Shown in pieces: positions 54,734-64,000 of a DNA stretch of 64,000 nt. This DNA comes from Neoarius graeffei (taxonomy: Eukaryota; Chordata; Actinopteri; Siluriformes; Ariidae). The notes under the pieces are model-generated. The model saw nothing but the letters and a program-made list of their open reading frames with translations. It was not told where the DNA came from and made no database searches. The stretch spans positions 68,582,871-68,646,870 of the forward strand of contig NC_083579.1 of assembly GCF_027579695.1 (NCBI RefSeq), in the 5' to 3' direction. Position numbers and translations under genes: made by a program. How positions within the stretch are numbered: position 1 is the stretch's first letter; each line of letters opens with the position of its first letter.

Positions 54734-54950
54734 TCCTATACTTTCTTTCTGTCTGTACTATGAAAGTTAAGTCGAATCGGAGTCAAATTCCTCGTGTGTG
54801 TAACATACCTGGCAATAAAGTGCTTCTGATTCTGATTTCCATCATTACTGTCGCACGATTAAAACGGGCCAGATCAGTCGGCTGGTGGGTTTTCAAAATA
54901 ATAAATTCATATTATACTGAGCGTATTTCCCACATTAATCAATACAAAGT

Positions 54951-55189
54951 ACCTGCATCTTTCAGTTCTTTTAAATCAAGGTTGAATACTTTCTTCTTTG
55001 CTGCTGCCTTTTATTAAATCAAATTTGAGACTTTTAATTTGATTTCTTAGATAATGTTAGCTACCCAGTAGGATTTCGGGTTTGAAAAGAGTTTGTTAGA
55101 ATGTCAGGTGGAGCTTCAGCTCTACAGGTTCTACAAGCTCGTGAGAAAATCCAGTAAGTTGCTTCAGAGGCATTCGGTATTTGAAGTGT
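54951..55189. other. Unclassified stretch
   Basis: AT-rich, no ORF, lies before the truncated hAT copy. Confidence 0.35.
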
Positions 55190-55353
55190 TGTGGCAATAA
55201 TACAACAGTGTGTTGACAGAAAATGTACTTTTAATACTTAAGTATTTTTAAAAGCAAGCACTTCAGTACTTTAACTGAAGTAAAAATTTGACTGGACAAC
55301 TTTCACTTGTATTGGAGTCACATTTAACCAGTGGGATCTGTACTTTGACTTAA
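55190..55353 (-). mobile_element. Truncated hAT copy (family of 30,871), left part
   Basis: 'cttttaatacttaagtattt' and 'actttaactgaagtaaaaat' match the sub-terminal region of 30,871. It is cut at TTAA (55,350); the terminus 'ggtactttgtccaactctg' follows at 59,235-59,267. Confidence 0.7.
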
Positions 55354-55542
55354 GCCCAGCACACACCTTCCCGATTTCATTGGGGCTTCGTGTGTCGGGC
55401 GATCGGTTACGAGTATACGGGCCCGATTTGATCGGTTCAAAATTCCCCGCACACATTTGCGAGACATCGTACATGTTCAGCCCGAATAGATGGTCACGTG
55501 TTCAAGATATCATGTGATAATACAAAAGAAAAAAAATATATA

Positions 55543-57163
55543 CAGTGGTATGCAAAAGTTTGGGCACCCATGGTCAAAATTGCTGTTACTGTGAACAGTT
55601 AAGCAAGTTGAAGATGAAATGATCTCCAAAAGGCATAAAGTTAAAGATGACTCATTCCCTTAATATTTTAAGCAAAAACAATGTTTTAATTTTCATCTTT
55701 TACATTTTCTAAATGACAAAAAAGGAAAAGGGCCCAAAGCAAAAGTTTGGACACCCTGCATGGTTAGTACCTAGTAACACCCCCTTTGGCAAGTATCACA
55801 GCTTGTAAACACTTTTTGTAGCCAGCTAATAATCTTTCAGTTCTTACCTGGGGGATTTTCGTGCATTTGTCCTTGCAAAAGGCTTCTAGTTCTACAAGTT
55901 CCTTGGGCTGTCTTGCATGCACTGCTCTTTTGAGATCTATCCACAGATTTTCAATGATGTTTAGGTCAGGAGACTGTGAGGGCCAGGGCAAAACCTTCAG
56001 CTTGTGCCTCTTGAGGTATTCCATTGTAGATTTTGAGGTGTGTTTTGGATCATCATCTTATTGTAGGACCCATCCTCTTTTTAACTTCAACTTTTTTACA
56101 GATGGTATGATGTTTGCTTCCAGAATTTGCTGGTATTTATTTGAATCCATGCTTCCCTCAACCAATGAAATGTGCCCTGTGGCACTGGCTGCAACACAAC
56201 CCCAAAGCATGATTGATCCACACCCATGCTTCAGAGTTGGAGAGGTGTTCTTTTCCTGGAATTTGACACCCTTTTTTCTCCAAACATACCTTTGCACATT
56301 GTGACCAAAAAGTTCTATTTTGATTTCATCAGTCCACAGGACTTGTTTCCAAAATGCATCAGGCTTATTTAGATGTTCATTTGCAAACTTCAGACGCTGA
56401 ATTTTGTGGCTAGGACATAGGAAAGGTTTTCTTCTGATGACTCTTCCATGAGGGTCATATTTGTTCAGGTGTTGCTGCATAGTAGAACAGTGCACCACCA
56501 CTCCAGGGTCTGCTAAATCTTTCTAAAAGTCTTTTGTAGTCCAACAGGGGTTTTTATTTGCCTTTCCAGCAATCTAACAAGCAGTTCTTTCAGAAAGTTT
56601 TCTTCATCTTCCAGACCTCACCTTGATCTCCACTGTTTCTGTTAACTGCCATTTCTTAATAAATTACAATCTGAGGAAACAGCTACCTGAAAACACTTTG
56701 CTACATTCTTGTAGCCTTCTCCTGCATTGTGAGCATCAATTATTTTATTATTCAGAATGCGAGGGAGTTGCTTAGAGGAGCCCATGGCTGTTGATTTTAG
56801 GGACAAGTTTGAGGAGTCAGAGAATTTATACAGCTTTGAAATCTGCATCATCTGACCTTTCCTAATGAAGAATTTGAACAAGCCACAGCTCAATAAGCTA
56901 ATTAAGGTCTAGAACCTTGGTAAAAGTTACCTGAGAACTCAAATGTATTGGGGTGCCCAAACTTTCGCATGGTGTTCCTTTTCTTTTTTCACTCTCCAAT
57001 TGTACAAAACAAAAATAATACACAAATCTTGCAGAAAACACTGAAAAGAAATGTGTCGTCTTTACCTTTATGCCTTTTGGCGATCAGTTCATCTTCTGCT
57101 CACTTAACTATTCACAGTAACAGACATTTTCAGTAAGGGTGCCCAAACTTTTGCATGCCACTG
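55543..57163 (-). mobile_element. Tc1 element, family T1, copy B
   Basis: Same ends as copy A with TA flanks; about the same length (1.62 kb) and highly similar throughout. Confidence 0.93.
55764..56785 (-). pseudogene. Tc1 transposase pseudogene, copy B
   Basis: Same layout as copy A. It keeps the third catalytic residue (NIIENLW) and 'VLWTDEIKIELFG', but has a stop before DDDPKH (near 56,057), a stop near 56,520 and a frame change near 56,660. Confidence 0.87.
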
Positions 57164-57616
57164 TACATACATAGAGAAGTATTAAATTTTGAATATTCGA
57201 ATCAAAAAGGGATAATCCCAACTAGACAAATCAATAATAAGAATTGATTCTAATTTGTTCAATCGTTCTTAAAATTCAACGGCATTTTCAAAGCTGGCAC
57301 GATCGTTCCTCTTTTCCCGTTTGCTGTAATCAGGTGAACTAATGTCATAAAGACAGGTGGACGCTTCCCAAAGTGACACAAATTGTGCTTCCCGGTCTGC
57401 AGTCCACGTGTGATCAATCCTGGCACTCCAATTGGCTGTTTAAAATTATCGTAACTGATGAGATCGTAGTAACAATGCACACACTACTGATTGTGTTGTG
57501 TACGAGGAGATCACGTCTGAAAATATCAAGACCAGTTTGATCTGAACCGAGCAGCCGAGAACTGATGAAATCGGCTACGAGGTGGCCCCGCACACATTTA
57601 TGATTCGCAAGCGATT

Positions 57617-57922
57617 TAAGAAGGTTCTGGGTTCGAACCCAGCGGCCAGCGAGGACCTTTCTGTGCGGACTTTGCATGTTCTGCCCGTGTCCGCGTGGGT
57701 TTCCTCTGGGTGCTCCAGTTTCCCCTACAATCCAAAGACATGCGGTTAGGTTAACGTGGGGTGGCGTTGGGCTGAAGTGCCTTTGAGCACGGTACCGAAC
57801 CCCTGGGTGCTGTAGTGTGTACGCGTGTGCGTTCACTGCTTCAGATGGGTTAAATCCAGAGGATGAATTTCACTGTGCTTGAAGTGTGCATGTGACAAAT
57901 AAAGGCTTCTTCTTCTGCTAAA
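57617..57922 (+). mobile_element. SINE subfamily 2, head-truncated
   Basis: Starts 'gaaggttctgggttcgaacc' and ends 'gtgacaaataaaggcttctt'. It gives the clearest tail of subfamily 2. Confidence 0.8.
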
Positions 57923-57961
57923 ATCGTAAGCGAATCGGGAAGGTGTGCGGTGGGATTTAAA

Positions 57962-59230
57962 GGTCCCATGGCATGGTGGTTTGTTGATGCTTTAAACGGG
58001 CTCATGGAGGCTTCCGGATGTTATATCCGCAGCCTTTCTCGAAATGAACCCTCGGCACGTAAATATAGCCTCCTGGGAGAAAGCCCCATTTCAGCGCTTT
58101 TCCCAGTGCGTCGTTTTGCTAATGAGAAGCAGGAGGCGGGGAAGGGTAGAGGGTGGGGGCGGGCCATGGGGGGAGGGAGAGGGGCTTGACCAAGCTGCGC
58201 ACACACATACTCGCTGCTATCAGCGCCTGTAGCCACGCTGCTAAGACAAAACCCCGTTCTCCCTCGGACTCCTTTCGTAAACTCAACATGACACAGAGAA
58301 CAGAGAGTGAGAGTGTTCGGAGTGGTAGTTTACAAACGTATAATACCCTAGGCTTGAACACGCACTCCATAACCAAAGAGGATAGAAGCAGCAACTACAG
58401 CATCATATCGCTTATCCAACAGAAGACATGCATTGCGGAGCAACAGTCAAACATAAGCTCATAAGTTACAGTCAATTTCCAGACTAAACTCAGTTTAACA
58501 GAGCATGCTGCATGCTCTTTAGTTTTGTAGCGCAGAGTACCTGGCTAACTGCAGGAAGCGGTTAGCTGCACAGCTAATGTAGCCATTGCTAGGCTAACGC
58601 ACCGATTTTAAAACACGGCAAAACGACTTAACAGTTATACACTTACTTGTTCGGTGTTTGTTGCTGATGCGGCAGGGATTTTTGGTACGGACCCAGGCTT
58701 CAGTGACAGTTGATGTGCAAAACCTGCCCTGTACTGTCCCAAGTTGTGGAAACATTCATCAGGAAAATGCTTCCGACAAACATACACCGTCTTAGGTAGA
58801 CTCGACGGCGTATTATTGAAGTAAATAAAATTAAGCCACTGCGTCTTCAGGGGCTCTCCCGTTGGCAGTAAAAACAGACTCTTTTCTGTGTTGTCACATC
58901 CATGTACAGCGCAATTTCCATGTTTCGCTCACTTAGGTGATGCCATGTTGTTGTGTCCTCCCTCTATGGTCTCCTCACTACAACTGGGCGGGGCAATCCA
59001 TACAGTGGGTGGGAATCCAGAGGGGGGGCGTGGGGATCATCTCCCTTGCTGACGTAGTAAAGGGAAGAGCTTATCAACGCGCCGTTTTGACGTGCCATTC
59101 TCAAATGTTGGACATAGTTTGGTTTACACATTATGAAATTTCTAGCCACTGGGGTGACTTAAGAAGGTCAGAGGAACTCATTTTAACATTAAAAAACCTC
59201 AGAAAGTGAAAATTTCATGCCATGGGACCT
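57962..59230 (+). mobile_element. Kolobok-like element, TTAA flanks
   Basis: aggtcccatggcatg and complement within TTAA at 57,958 and 59,231. The interior has a G-rich block (58,130-58,190) and the frame LPCTVPSCGN near 58,724, a C-x4-C pattern like a THAP start. No transposase core. Confidence 0.65.
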
Positions 59231-59234
59231 TTAA

Positions 59235-59267
59235 GTAATAAACTTCGGTACTTTGTCCAACTCTGTC
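59235..59267 (-). mobile_element. hAT copy, terminal part
   Basis: 'cggtactttgtccaactctg' is the terminus belonging to 55,190-55,353. Confidence 0.65.
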
Positions 59268-59274
59268 ACAATGA

Positions 59275-59340
59275 CAACATTTCAGACGGAACTAAATTCC
59301 AGTGATTTTATGAAATCGAAAGGCGGGCTAGCTTTCATCA
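59275..59340. mobile_element. TTAA family K1, end fragment (copy 3)
   Basis: 'gattttatgaaatcgaaagg' and 'ggctagcttt' match the end of copies 1 and 2. Confidence 0.6.
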
Positions 59341-60176
59341 AAACATGAACATGAACGAAGAGGCGGGGTTTTCTCGATCAACAGGCAGAATGATTGGTCA
59401 GCAAGTAGACACGCCTTCTTAATCTGAATTGCTGAATGTTGTTGTTAACAGGGGCGCCGCTAGAAATCTTGGGCCCTATGAAAGATTACAATTTAGGGCC
59501 CCCCCGGTAAAATTTTCAAGCTGAAGCAACTGAATTTGAAGTCTGTTTTTGGCTGGCACTTCTACTTTACTATGCATGTGATCAGCTACCTAGCAAGTTT
59601 AGCTGATACAATTATTTGGTATATGAACATTTTAAATGCAGAACTGTCAGAATTAGACTGAATAGACTGTTGCCTTAAAATGAAAATTCCATGATATATA
59701 TGGAATATATATATGGAATATATATAATTTTTTTTCTTTTATGAGCCACTATTATTAGGCCACTCAGTAGCCTATGGAGTTCATTCAATCCAAATGTTTG
59801 TGTTGAGAGAAATTGCATGCATCACTGTATCAGTATGGATTTATAACATTCTGTATGCGCATTATGGATACGCCAGAGCCCTCCAGCAAACATCATCAAT
59901 AATCAGGATTACAAAATGTATTCCTTTGTTTCCTCCATTTATTGACTTATTGTATGTGATCAAATGTATGCCTTGATGAATAACTACACTAGTTTTTTGA
60001 TACAATTACAGAGTGCACTGCAAGAAATCCACTAAGTGTTTTTGGTTTCTTTTAGGCATCGCACATTTATTAGAAAACACAGCAAATGTTCAAATATTCA
60101 AGTTAAATACTTAGCAGCAGTATCAATAAATCCACACATGAACACTAGCAATGATATCTGACTCTGACCACAGCTA

Positions 60177-60807
60177 TCTCTCATCATTCATTCATTATCT
60201 CTAGCCGCTTTATCCTTCTACAGCAGGGGTGTCAAACCTGATCCATAAAGGGCCATGTGGCTGCAGGTTTTCATTCCAGCCATGCAGCAGCACCCTGATT
60301 TGGCTTATTCAATCAACTGACACACCCACCCTTTAATCAAGGGTGGGTGTGGCTGCAAGTATTTGACTGTGTGAAGACAGTTCAGTTGATTGAATGAGCC
60401 AAGTCAGGTGTGCTGCTGCATGGCTGGAATGAAAACCTGCAGCCACAAGGCCCTTTATGGATCAGGTTTGACACCCCTGTTCTACAGGGTCGCAGGCAAG
60501 CTGGAGCCTATCCCAGCTGACTACGGGCGAAAGGCGGGGTACACCCTGGACAAGTCGCCAGGTCATCACAGGGCTGACACGTAGACACAGACAACCATTC
60601 ACACCTACGGTCAATTTAGAGTCACCAGTTAACCTAACCTGCATGTCTTTGGACTGTGGGGGAAACCGGAGCACCCGGAGGAAACCCACGCGGACACGGG
60701 GAGAACATGCAAACTCCGCACAGAAAGGCCCTCGCCGGCCCCGGGGCTCGAACCCAGGACCTTCTTGCTGTGAGGCGACAGCGCTAACCACTACACCACC
60801 GTGCCAC
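60177..60807 (-). mobile_element. V-SINE subfamily 1 split by a hAT MITE
   Basis: 13 bp duplication ctgaccacagcta (60,164 and 60,808). Full length when the 60,224-60,479 insert is left out. Confidence 0.93.
60224..60479. mobile_element. 256 bp palindromic hAT MITE
   Basis: Arms of roughly 100 bp from caggggtgtcaaacctgatc inward are almost exact inverted copies. 8 bp duplication ttctacag (60,216 and 60,480). Charlie-like hAT ends. Confidence 0.93.
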
Positions 60808-61050
60808 CTGACCACAGCTAATGTGCAAAATATTAAAGTTAAATACTTAACAATATCAACAAATCCACACATGAACAATGGCAAAACATCTAGACTTAAT
60901 TACACAATAAAGATACCTATGAAAAAAGGTGATTTTTTTTTTCACACACAGTGTGATATCCGGACTTCATAATTCATCACACCTGCTCCTGCTTAGCAAC
61001 TTCTAGAATGCACACTTCTGTTGCGCACATAGAAAAACTGCAGCTGCTCT

Positions 61051-61646
61051 AAGGCTGCTGGGCCATAGAAGGTTCACGCTGCACGCTGCACGCTACACGC
61101 GTGTAAAGAAAAGTGGACAAACGTAGCATGACTTGCTCTGGGCCATAGAACGGCGTTCATGTTGCACGCTGCACACTTCACGCGTGAAGCGTGAAATGAA
61201 CATGCACACTTTTTTCTAGGCGTGAAGATGGAAATTCCAGTCAATGCATGCGGTCACCGCCGCGCCAGCCAATCAGAACGGGTCTAGGGAGATAACGCTA
61301 TGCTTTCAGGGGAAAACTTCAGAAAAAATATAATTGAATGGTATAATTGAAAAATAGTTCTTCATCGGGATTGTCAAGCAGATTATAGAATGTTCGGTGA
61401 AATTCACCACGGGTTTCTCTCAGAAGGAAGTGTTCTCGGCTCCAAATTCTGTTCCTTTTTCTCTTCCTCTGTCTCAGTAAAAGCAGAATGAGGCAATCGT
61501 CGTCATCCGAAGAGTCCATATTGTTGGTTACTCGGTCAAAGTAGAACAGACGCAACACGTGAACATCCAAGCATGAAGTTTAATGGCCCAGGGTCCGGTT
61601 CTTCACGTGAACGTGCAGCGTGAACCTTCTATGGCCCAGCAGCCTT
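61051..61646 (-). mobile_element. Harbinger-like non-autonomous element
   Basis: Perfect inverted ends of over 30 bp starting aaggctgctgggccatagaa. Sub-terminal 'cacgctgcacgct' and 'cacgcgtgaagcgtg' words repeat. Encodes part of a Harbinger-type transposase on the minus strand. Flanks are discussed in the findings. Confidence 0.75.
61319..61570 (-). pseudogene. PIF/Harbinger transposase N-terminal fragment
   Basis: From about 61,519: MDSSDDDDCLILLLLRQRKR, KRNRIWSREHFLLRETRGEF and HRTFYNLLDNPDEELFFNYT. An acidic start, leucine run, arginine run and 'GEFH..' then 'FF.Y' is the N-terminal pattern of fish HARBI1-like transposases. It ends before the DDE core. Confidence 0.7.
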
Positions 61647-61966
61647 AGCTGCGCTAATAGCGGCTCTGCGCACACACGGAGCTACACATTTCACTGTCCC
61701 GCCCCCAGAATCAGACTGTACCATTAGTAAAAAGGGTGGAGGGGTGAAATGACAATATCATAAATAATTCAAGGAAAATGTTATAGCAAATCATAACCAT
61801 GTATAATTTGCATATTTTCACAGATGAAATGAAATATTTTATTTCAAAAACTTACACAAGGCAATAATATTAAAATAATATTAATATCCCTCACAGGCCC
61901 CCCTGTCAGTGCCAGGCCCTTAGAATCGTCCTAACTTCCCCCCCTAGCGGCGCCCCTGGTTGTTGA

Positions 61967-62915
61967 ACCTCTGTTTACAGAGCCTGGTGTGATACACAGC
62001 ACAACACTGAACATCTGGATGCAGCGTGCATTCAATTTCCTCAGATGTTCCAAGAAGAGTGCACACTTCACCGAGTTCACTACGCCTTTAATGGTGTCCA
62101 GGCTGTTACCCATAATTCCGTGCTTTGTTTCCAGCTGCCTGTCTAATGGCCTGTTTGGAGAGACAGACAGACAGTGGTGTGGGACTGCTGTGAGACACTT
62201 TTATTCGCATTCTCATGACACACACATGCTGAACAGTGAGCGAGATAAATAAAGATGTGTTTTTGTTCTTGAAATGCTTATAACGCTGATAGTTAAGCGA
62301 TGATTGGGAGCCTTATTTATTATGGGCTGTATCCTCTAACCCAACTCTTCATTAGGCTCTCAGGTAAGCTTTACGTGTGTACATGTTCCAGTCTCACACT
62401 CCTCTCTCAGCTAGCTAACTTTTATGAGCTTAGCAACACTGCTAACTGCTTTGCTTTGCTTTACTTTACATTCTTCTCATTACATTTACTCTCACGCAAT
62501 ATCAGTTATTAAATTCGTACGGAATTAAATAACCACGTGTAAAAATATCAGCTTTACTGGTGTCTTTTCACACGCTTTTGTTTGACAAGAAAACAAGCGA
62601 TGAGCTAATAAAAGCTAGCTACATGGCCAAACACTAGGGTTGTGTTCCAAACGGCGTCCTATTTCCTGTACGAGTGCACTTGATAGTGTATGAAATAATG
62701 ACTTGTACACACTCGTTATAGCACTACATGGCCAATAGAGGGAGTATTTGTGATTCGTCCTGGTTGTGGTGTTTTTACTCAGAAAATGGAGATAAATTGC
62801 TTTTATTATTCTTTCTGCAGCTGCCTGTGGTTGTTTTTAATAAACATGGGTGTTTTTAAAGTCAACAATGCGATGAAAAATAAAGATCTGAATTAAATTT
62901 AACCTGTTGAAAGTA
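61967..62915. other. Mostly unclassified; one possible coding start on the minus strand
   Basis: A minus-strand frame from 62,113 reads MGNSLDTIKGVVNSVKCALF and LEHLRKLNARCIQMFSVVLC before running into the hAT end. MGNS could be a myristoylation start and the composition is protein-like, but I do not recognise the protein and no splice sites are decisive. The rest (62,300-62,900) shows no gene. Confidence 0.25.
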
Positions 62916-62919
62916 CACA

Positions 62920-63754
62920 CAGTGGTATGCAAAAGTTTGGGCACCCCTGGTCAAAACTGCTCTTACTGTGAACAGTTAAGCAAGTTGAAGATGAAATGAT
63001 CTCCAAAAGGCATAAAGTTAAAGATGACTCATTCCATTTATATTTTAAGCAAAAACTTTTTTCATCTTTTACGTTTTCAAAATGGAAAAGGGTCCGAAGC
63101 AAAAGTTTGGGCACCCTGCATGGTCAGTACCTAGTAACACCCTCTTTGGCAAGTATCACAGCTTGTAAACACTTTTTGTCGCCAGATAATAATCTTTCAG
63201 TTCTTACCTGGGGGATTTTCACACATTCGTCCTTGCAAAAGGCTTCCAGTTCTACAAGTTTCTTGGGCCGTCTTGCATGCACTGCTCTTTTTTAAACAGA
63301 TTTTCAATGATGTTTAGGTCAGGGGACTGTGAGGGCCCGGGCAAAACCTTCAGCTTGTGCCTCGAGGTATTCCATTGTAGATTTTGAGGTGTGTTTTGGA
63401 TCATCGTCTTATTGTAGGACCCGTCCTCTTTTTAACTTCAACTTTTTTACAGATGGTGTGATGTTTGCTTCCAGAGTTTGCTGGTATTTATTCGAATCCA
63501 TGCTTCCCTCGACCGATGAAATGTGCCCTGTGCCACTGGCTGCAACACAACCCCAAAGCATGATCGATCCACACCCATGCTTCAGAGTTGGACAGGTGTT
63601 CTTTGTGGCCAAAAAGTTCTATTTTGATTTCATCAGTCCACAGGACTTGTTTCCAGAATGCATCAGGTTTATTTAGATGTTCATTTGCAAACTTCAGACG
63701 CTGAATTTTGTAGCTAGGACGCAGGAAAGGTTTTCTTCTGGTGACTCTTCCATG
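62920..63754 (-). mobile_element. Tc1 element, family T1, copy C, truncated
   Basis: Same left end as copies A and B, ending abruptly at 'gactcttccatgaa', about half way. The transposase part has several small deletions (for example near 63,290 and 63,605). Confidence 0.9.
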
Positions 63755-64000
63755 AAGAAGAAACCTTTATTCGTCACATGCACATTTCAAGCACAGTGAG
63801 ATTCATCCTCTGCATTTAACCCGTCTGAAGCAGTGAACACACACGTGCGCACACACTCAGAGCAGTGGGCAGCCGCACTACAGCGCCCGGGGAGCAGTCA
63901 GGGGTCAGGTATCTTGCACAAGGGCACTTCGGCCCAAGGCCGCCCCAGGTTAACCTAACTTTGGACTGTGGGGGAAACCCACGCAGACACAGTGAGAACA
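63755..64000 (-). mobile_element. SINE subfamily 2, reaching the window edge
   Basis: Reverse-strand tail ('acctttattcgtcacatgca', 'ctgcatttaacccgtctgaa') and part of the core. It truncates Tc1 copy C and continues past the right edge. Confidence 0.8.

Larger units (their letters stand above)
53978..54834 (+). mobile_element. 0.86 kb retroposon with a small ORF and (GATTCT)n tail
   Basis: Flanked by ATTTC on both sides (53,973 and 54,835); the intact target form is at 36,830. The 5' part is a C/T-rich leader. A small ORF begins at 54,087. A (TG)n tract (54,668-54,731) precedes the 3' end 'acctggcaataaagtgcttc' and a short tgattc repeat. Such a tail is typical of elements copied by a LINE machinery. 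It contains no RT of its own. Confidence 0.7.
55354..57957. mobile_element. TTAA-target TIR element with Tc1 and SINE inside
   Basis: Ends cccagcacacaccttcccga and complement of cccaccgcacaccttcccga; TTAA at 55,350 and 57,958. Its own sequence is rich in 'gcacaca..tttcga' words, and its interior is mostly later insertions (Tc1 copy B, SINE subfamily 2). Confidence 0.65.
59449..61958. mobile_element. 2.5 kb hAT element containing three further elements
   Basis: caggggcgccgctag and its complement at the ends; 8 bp flanks GTTGTTAA and GTTGTTGA (one change). No transposase frame was found. Holds a SINE (60,177), a hAT MITE inside that SINE, and a Harbinger-like element (61,051). Confidence 0.8.

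Noticed and set aside
54501-55017. Cysteine-valine repeat protein
   Set aside because: Translation of the (TG)n tract.

Overview
The window looks like teleost fish nuclear DNA. It is AT-rich and packed with microsatellites and fish-type mobile elements: many Tc1/mariner copies, tRNA-headed V-SINE (Mermaid/DANA-like) copies tailed with GATGA-type repeats, hAT, TTAA-target and PIF/Harbinger-like elements, a Penelope element and non-LTR reverse transcriptase fragments. A vertebrate multi-exon gene runs through the middle. There are no bacterial features. The exact species cannot be read from the sequence.

The one well-supported host gene is on the minus strand, 29,682-51,710. I assembled thirteen coding exons whose phases all agree, giving 648 residues: an acidic N-terminus, about eight ribonuclease-inhibitor-type leucine-rich repeats, an EF-hand-like module and a long basic C-terminal tail. 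The order matches the LRRC74A family. All introns are GT-AG except one apparent GC-AG intron. Most of the 22 kb is mobile DNA in the introns: a 1.2 kb hAT element, three nearly full-length Tc1 elements, a Penelope element inside another Tc1 element, and several elements flanked by TTAA. Two copies of one TTAA family lie in opposite orientation on either side of exons 5-8.

Layout: 1-5.94 kb, tandem array of 1.0-1.7 kb units. 6-12 kb, SINE and LINE fragments and three TIR elements, including one carrying the start of a RecQ-like helicase. 12.0-15.6 kb, a nest at least four levels deep. 15.6-20.4 kb, Tc1-type elements and unclassified repeats. 20.4-22 kb, an unclassified 1.5 kb TIR element. 22.6-25.3 kb, a higher-order tandem repeat (about 176 bp monomers in about 820 bp units). 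25.4-26.9 kb, remains of an olfactomedin-domain gene split by a MITE. 27-29.6 kb, SINEs and MITEs. 29.7-51.7 kb, the LRRC74A-like gene. 52-64 kb, another dense nest: a Tc1 carrying a LINE and a SINE, a retroposon with a small membrane-protein ORF, two TTAA-target elements joined at one TTAA, and a 2.5 kb hAT element holding a SINE and a Harbinger-like element.

The most unusual items are the RecQ-bearing short TIR element (8,374-9,264), the 0.86 kb retroposon with a nearly intact membrane-protein-like ORF (53,978-54,834), a TTAA element in which a THAP exon is fused head-on to an opposite-strand ORF (47,410-48,073), and a Tc1 transposase gene broken only by a Harbinger-type MITE (39,090-41,377). 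All family calls are from sequence reading alone; no database search was possible.
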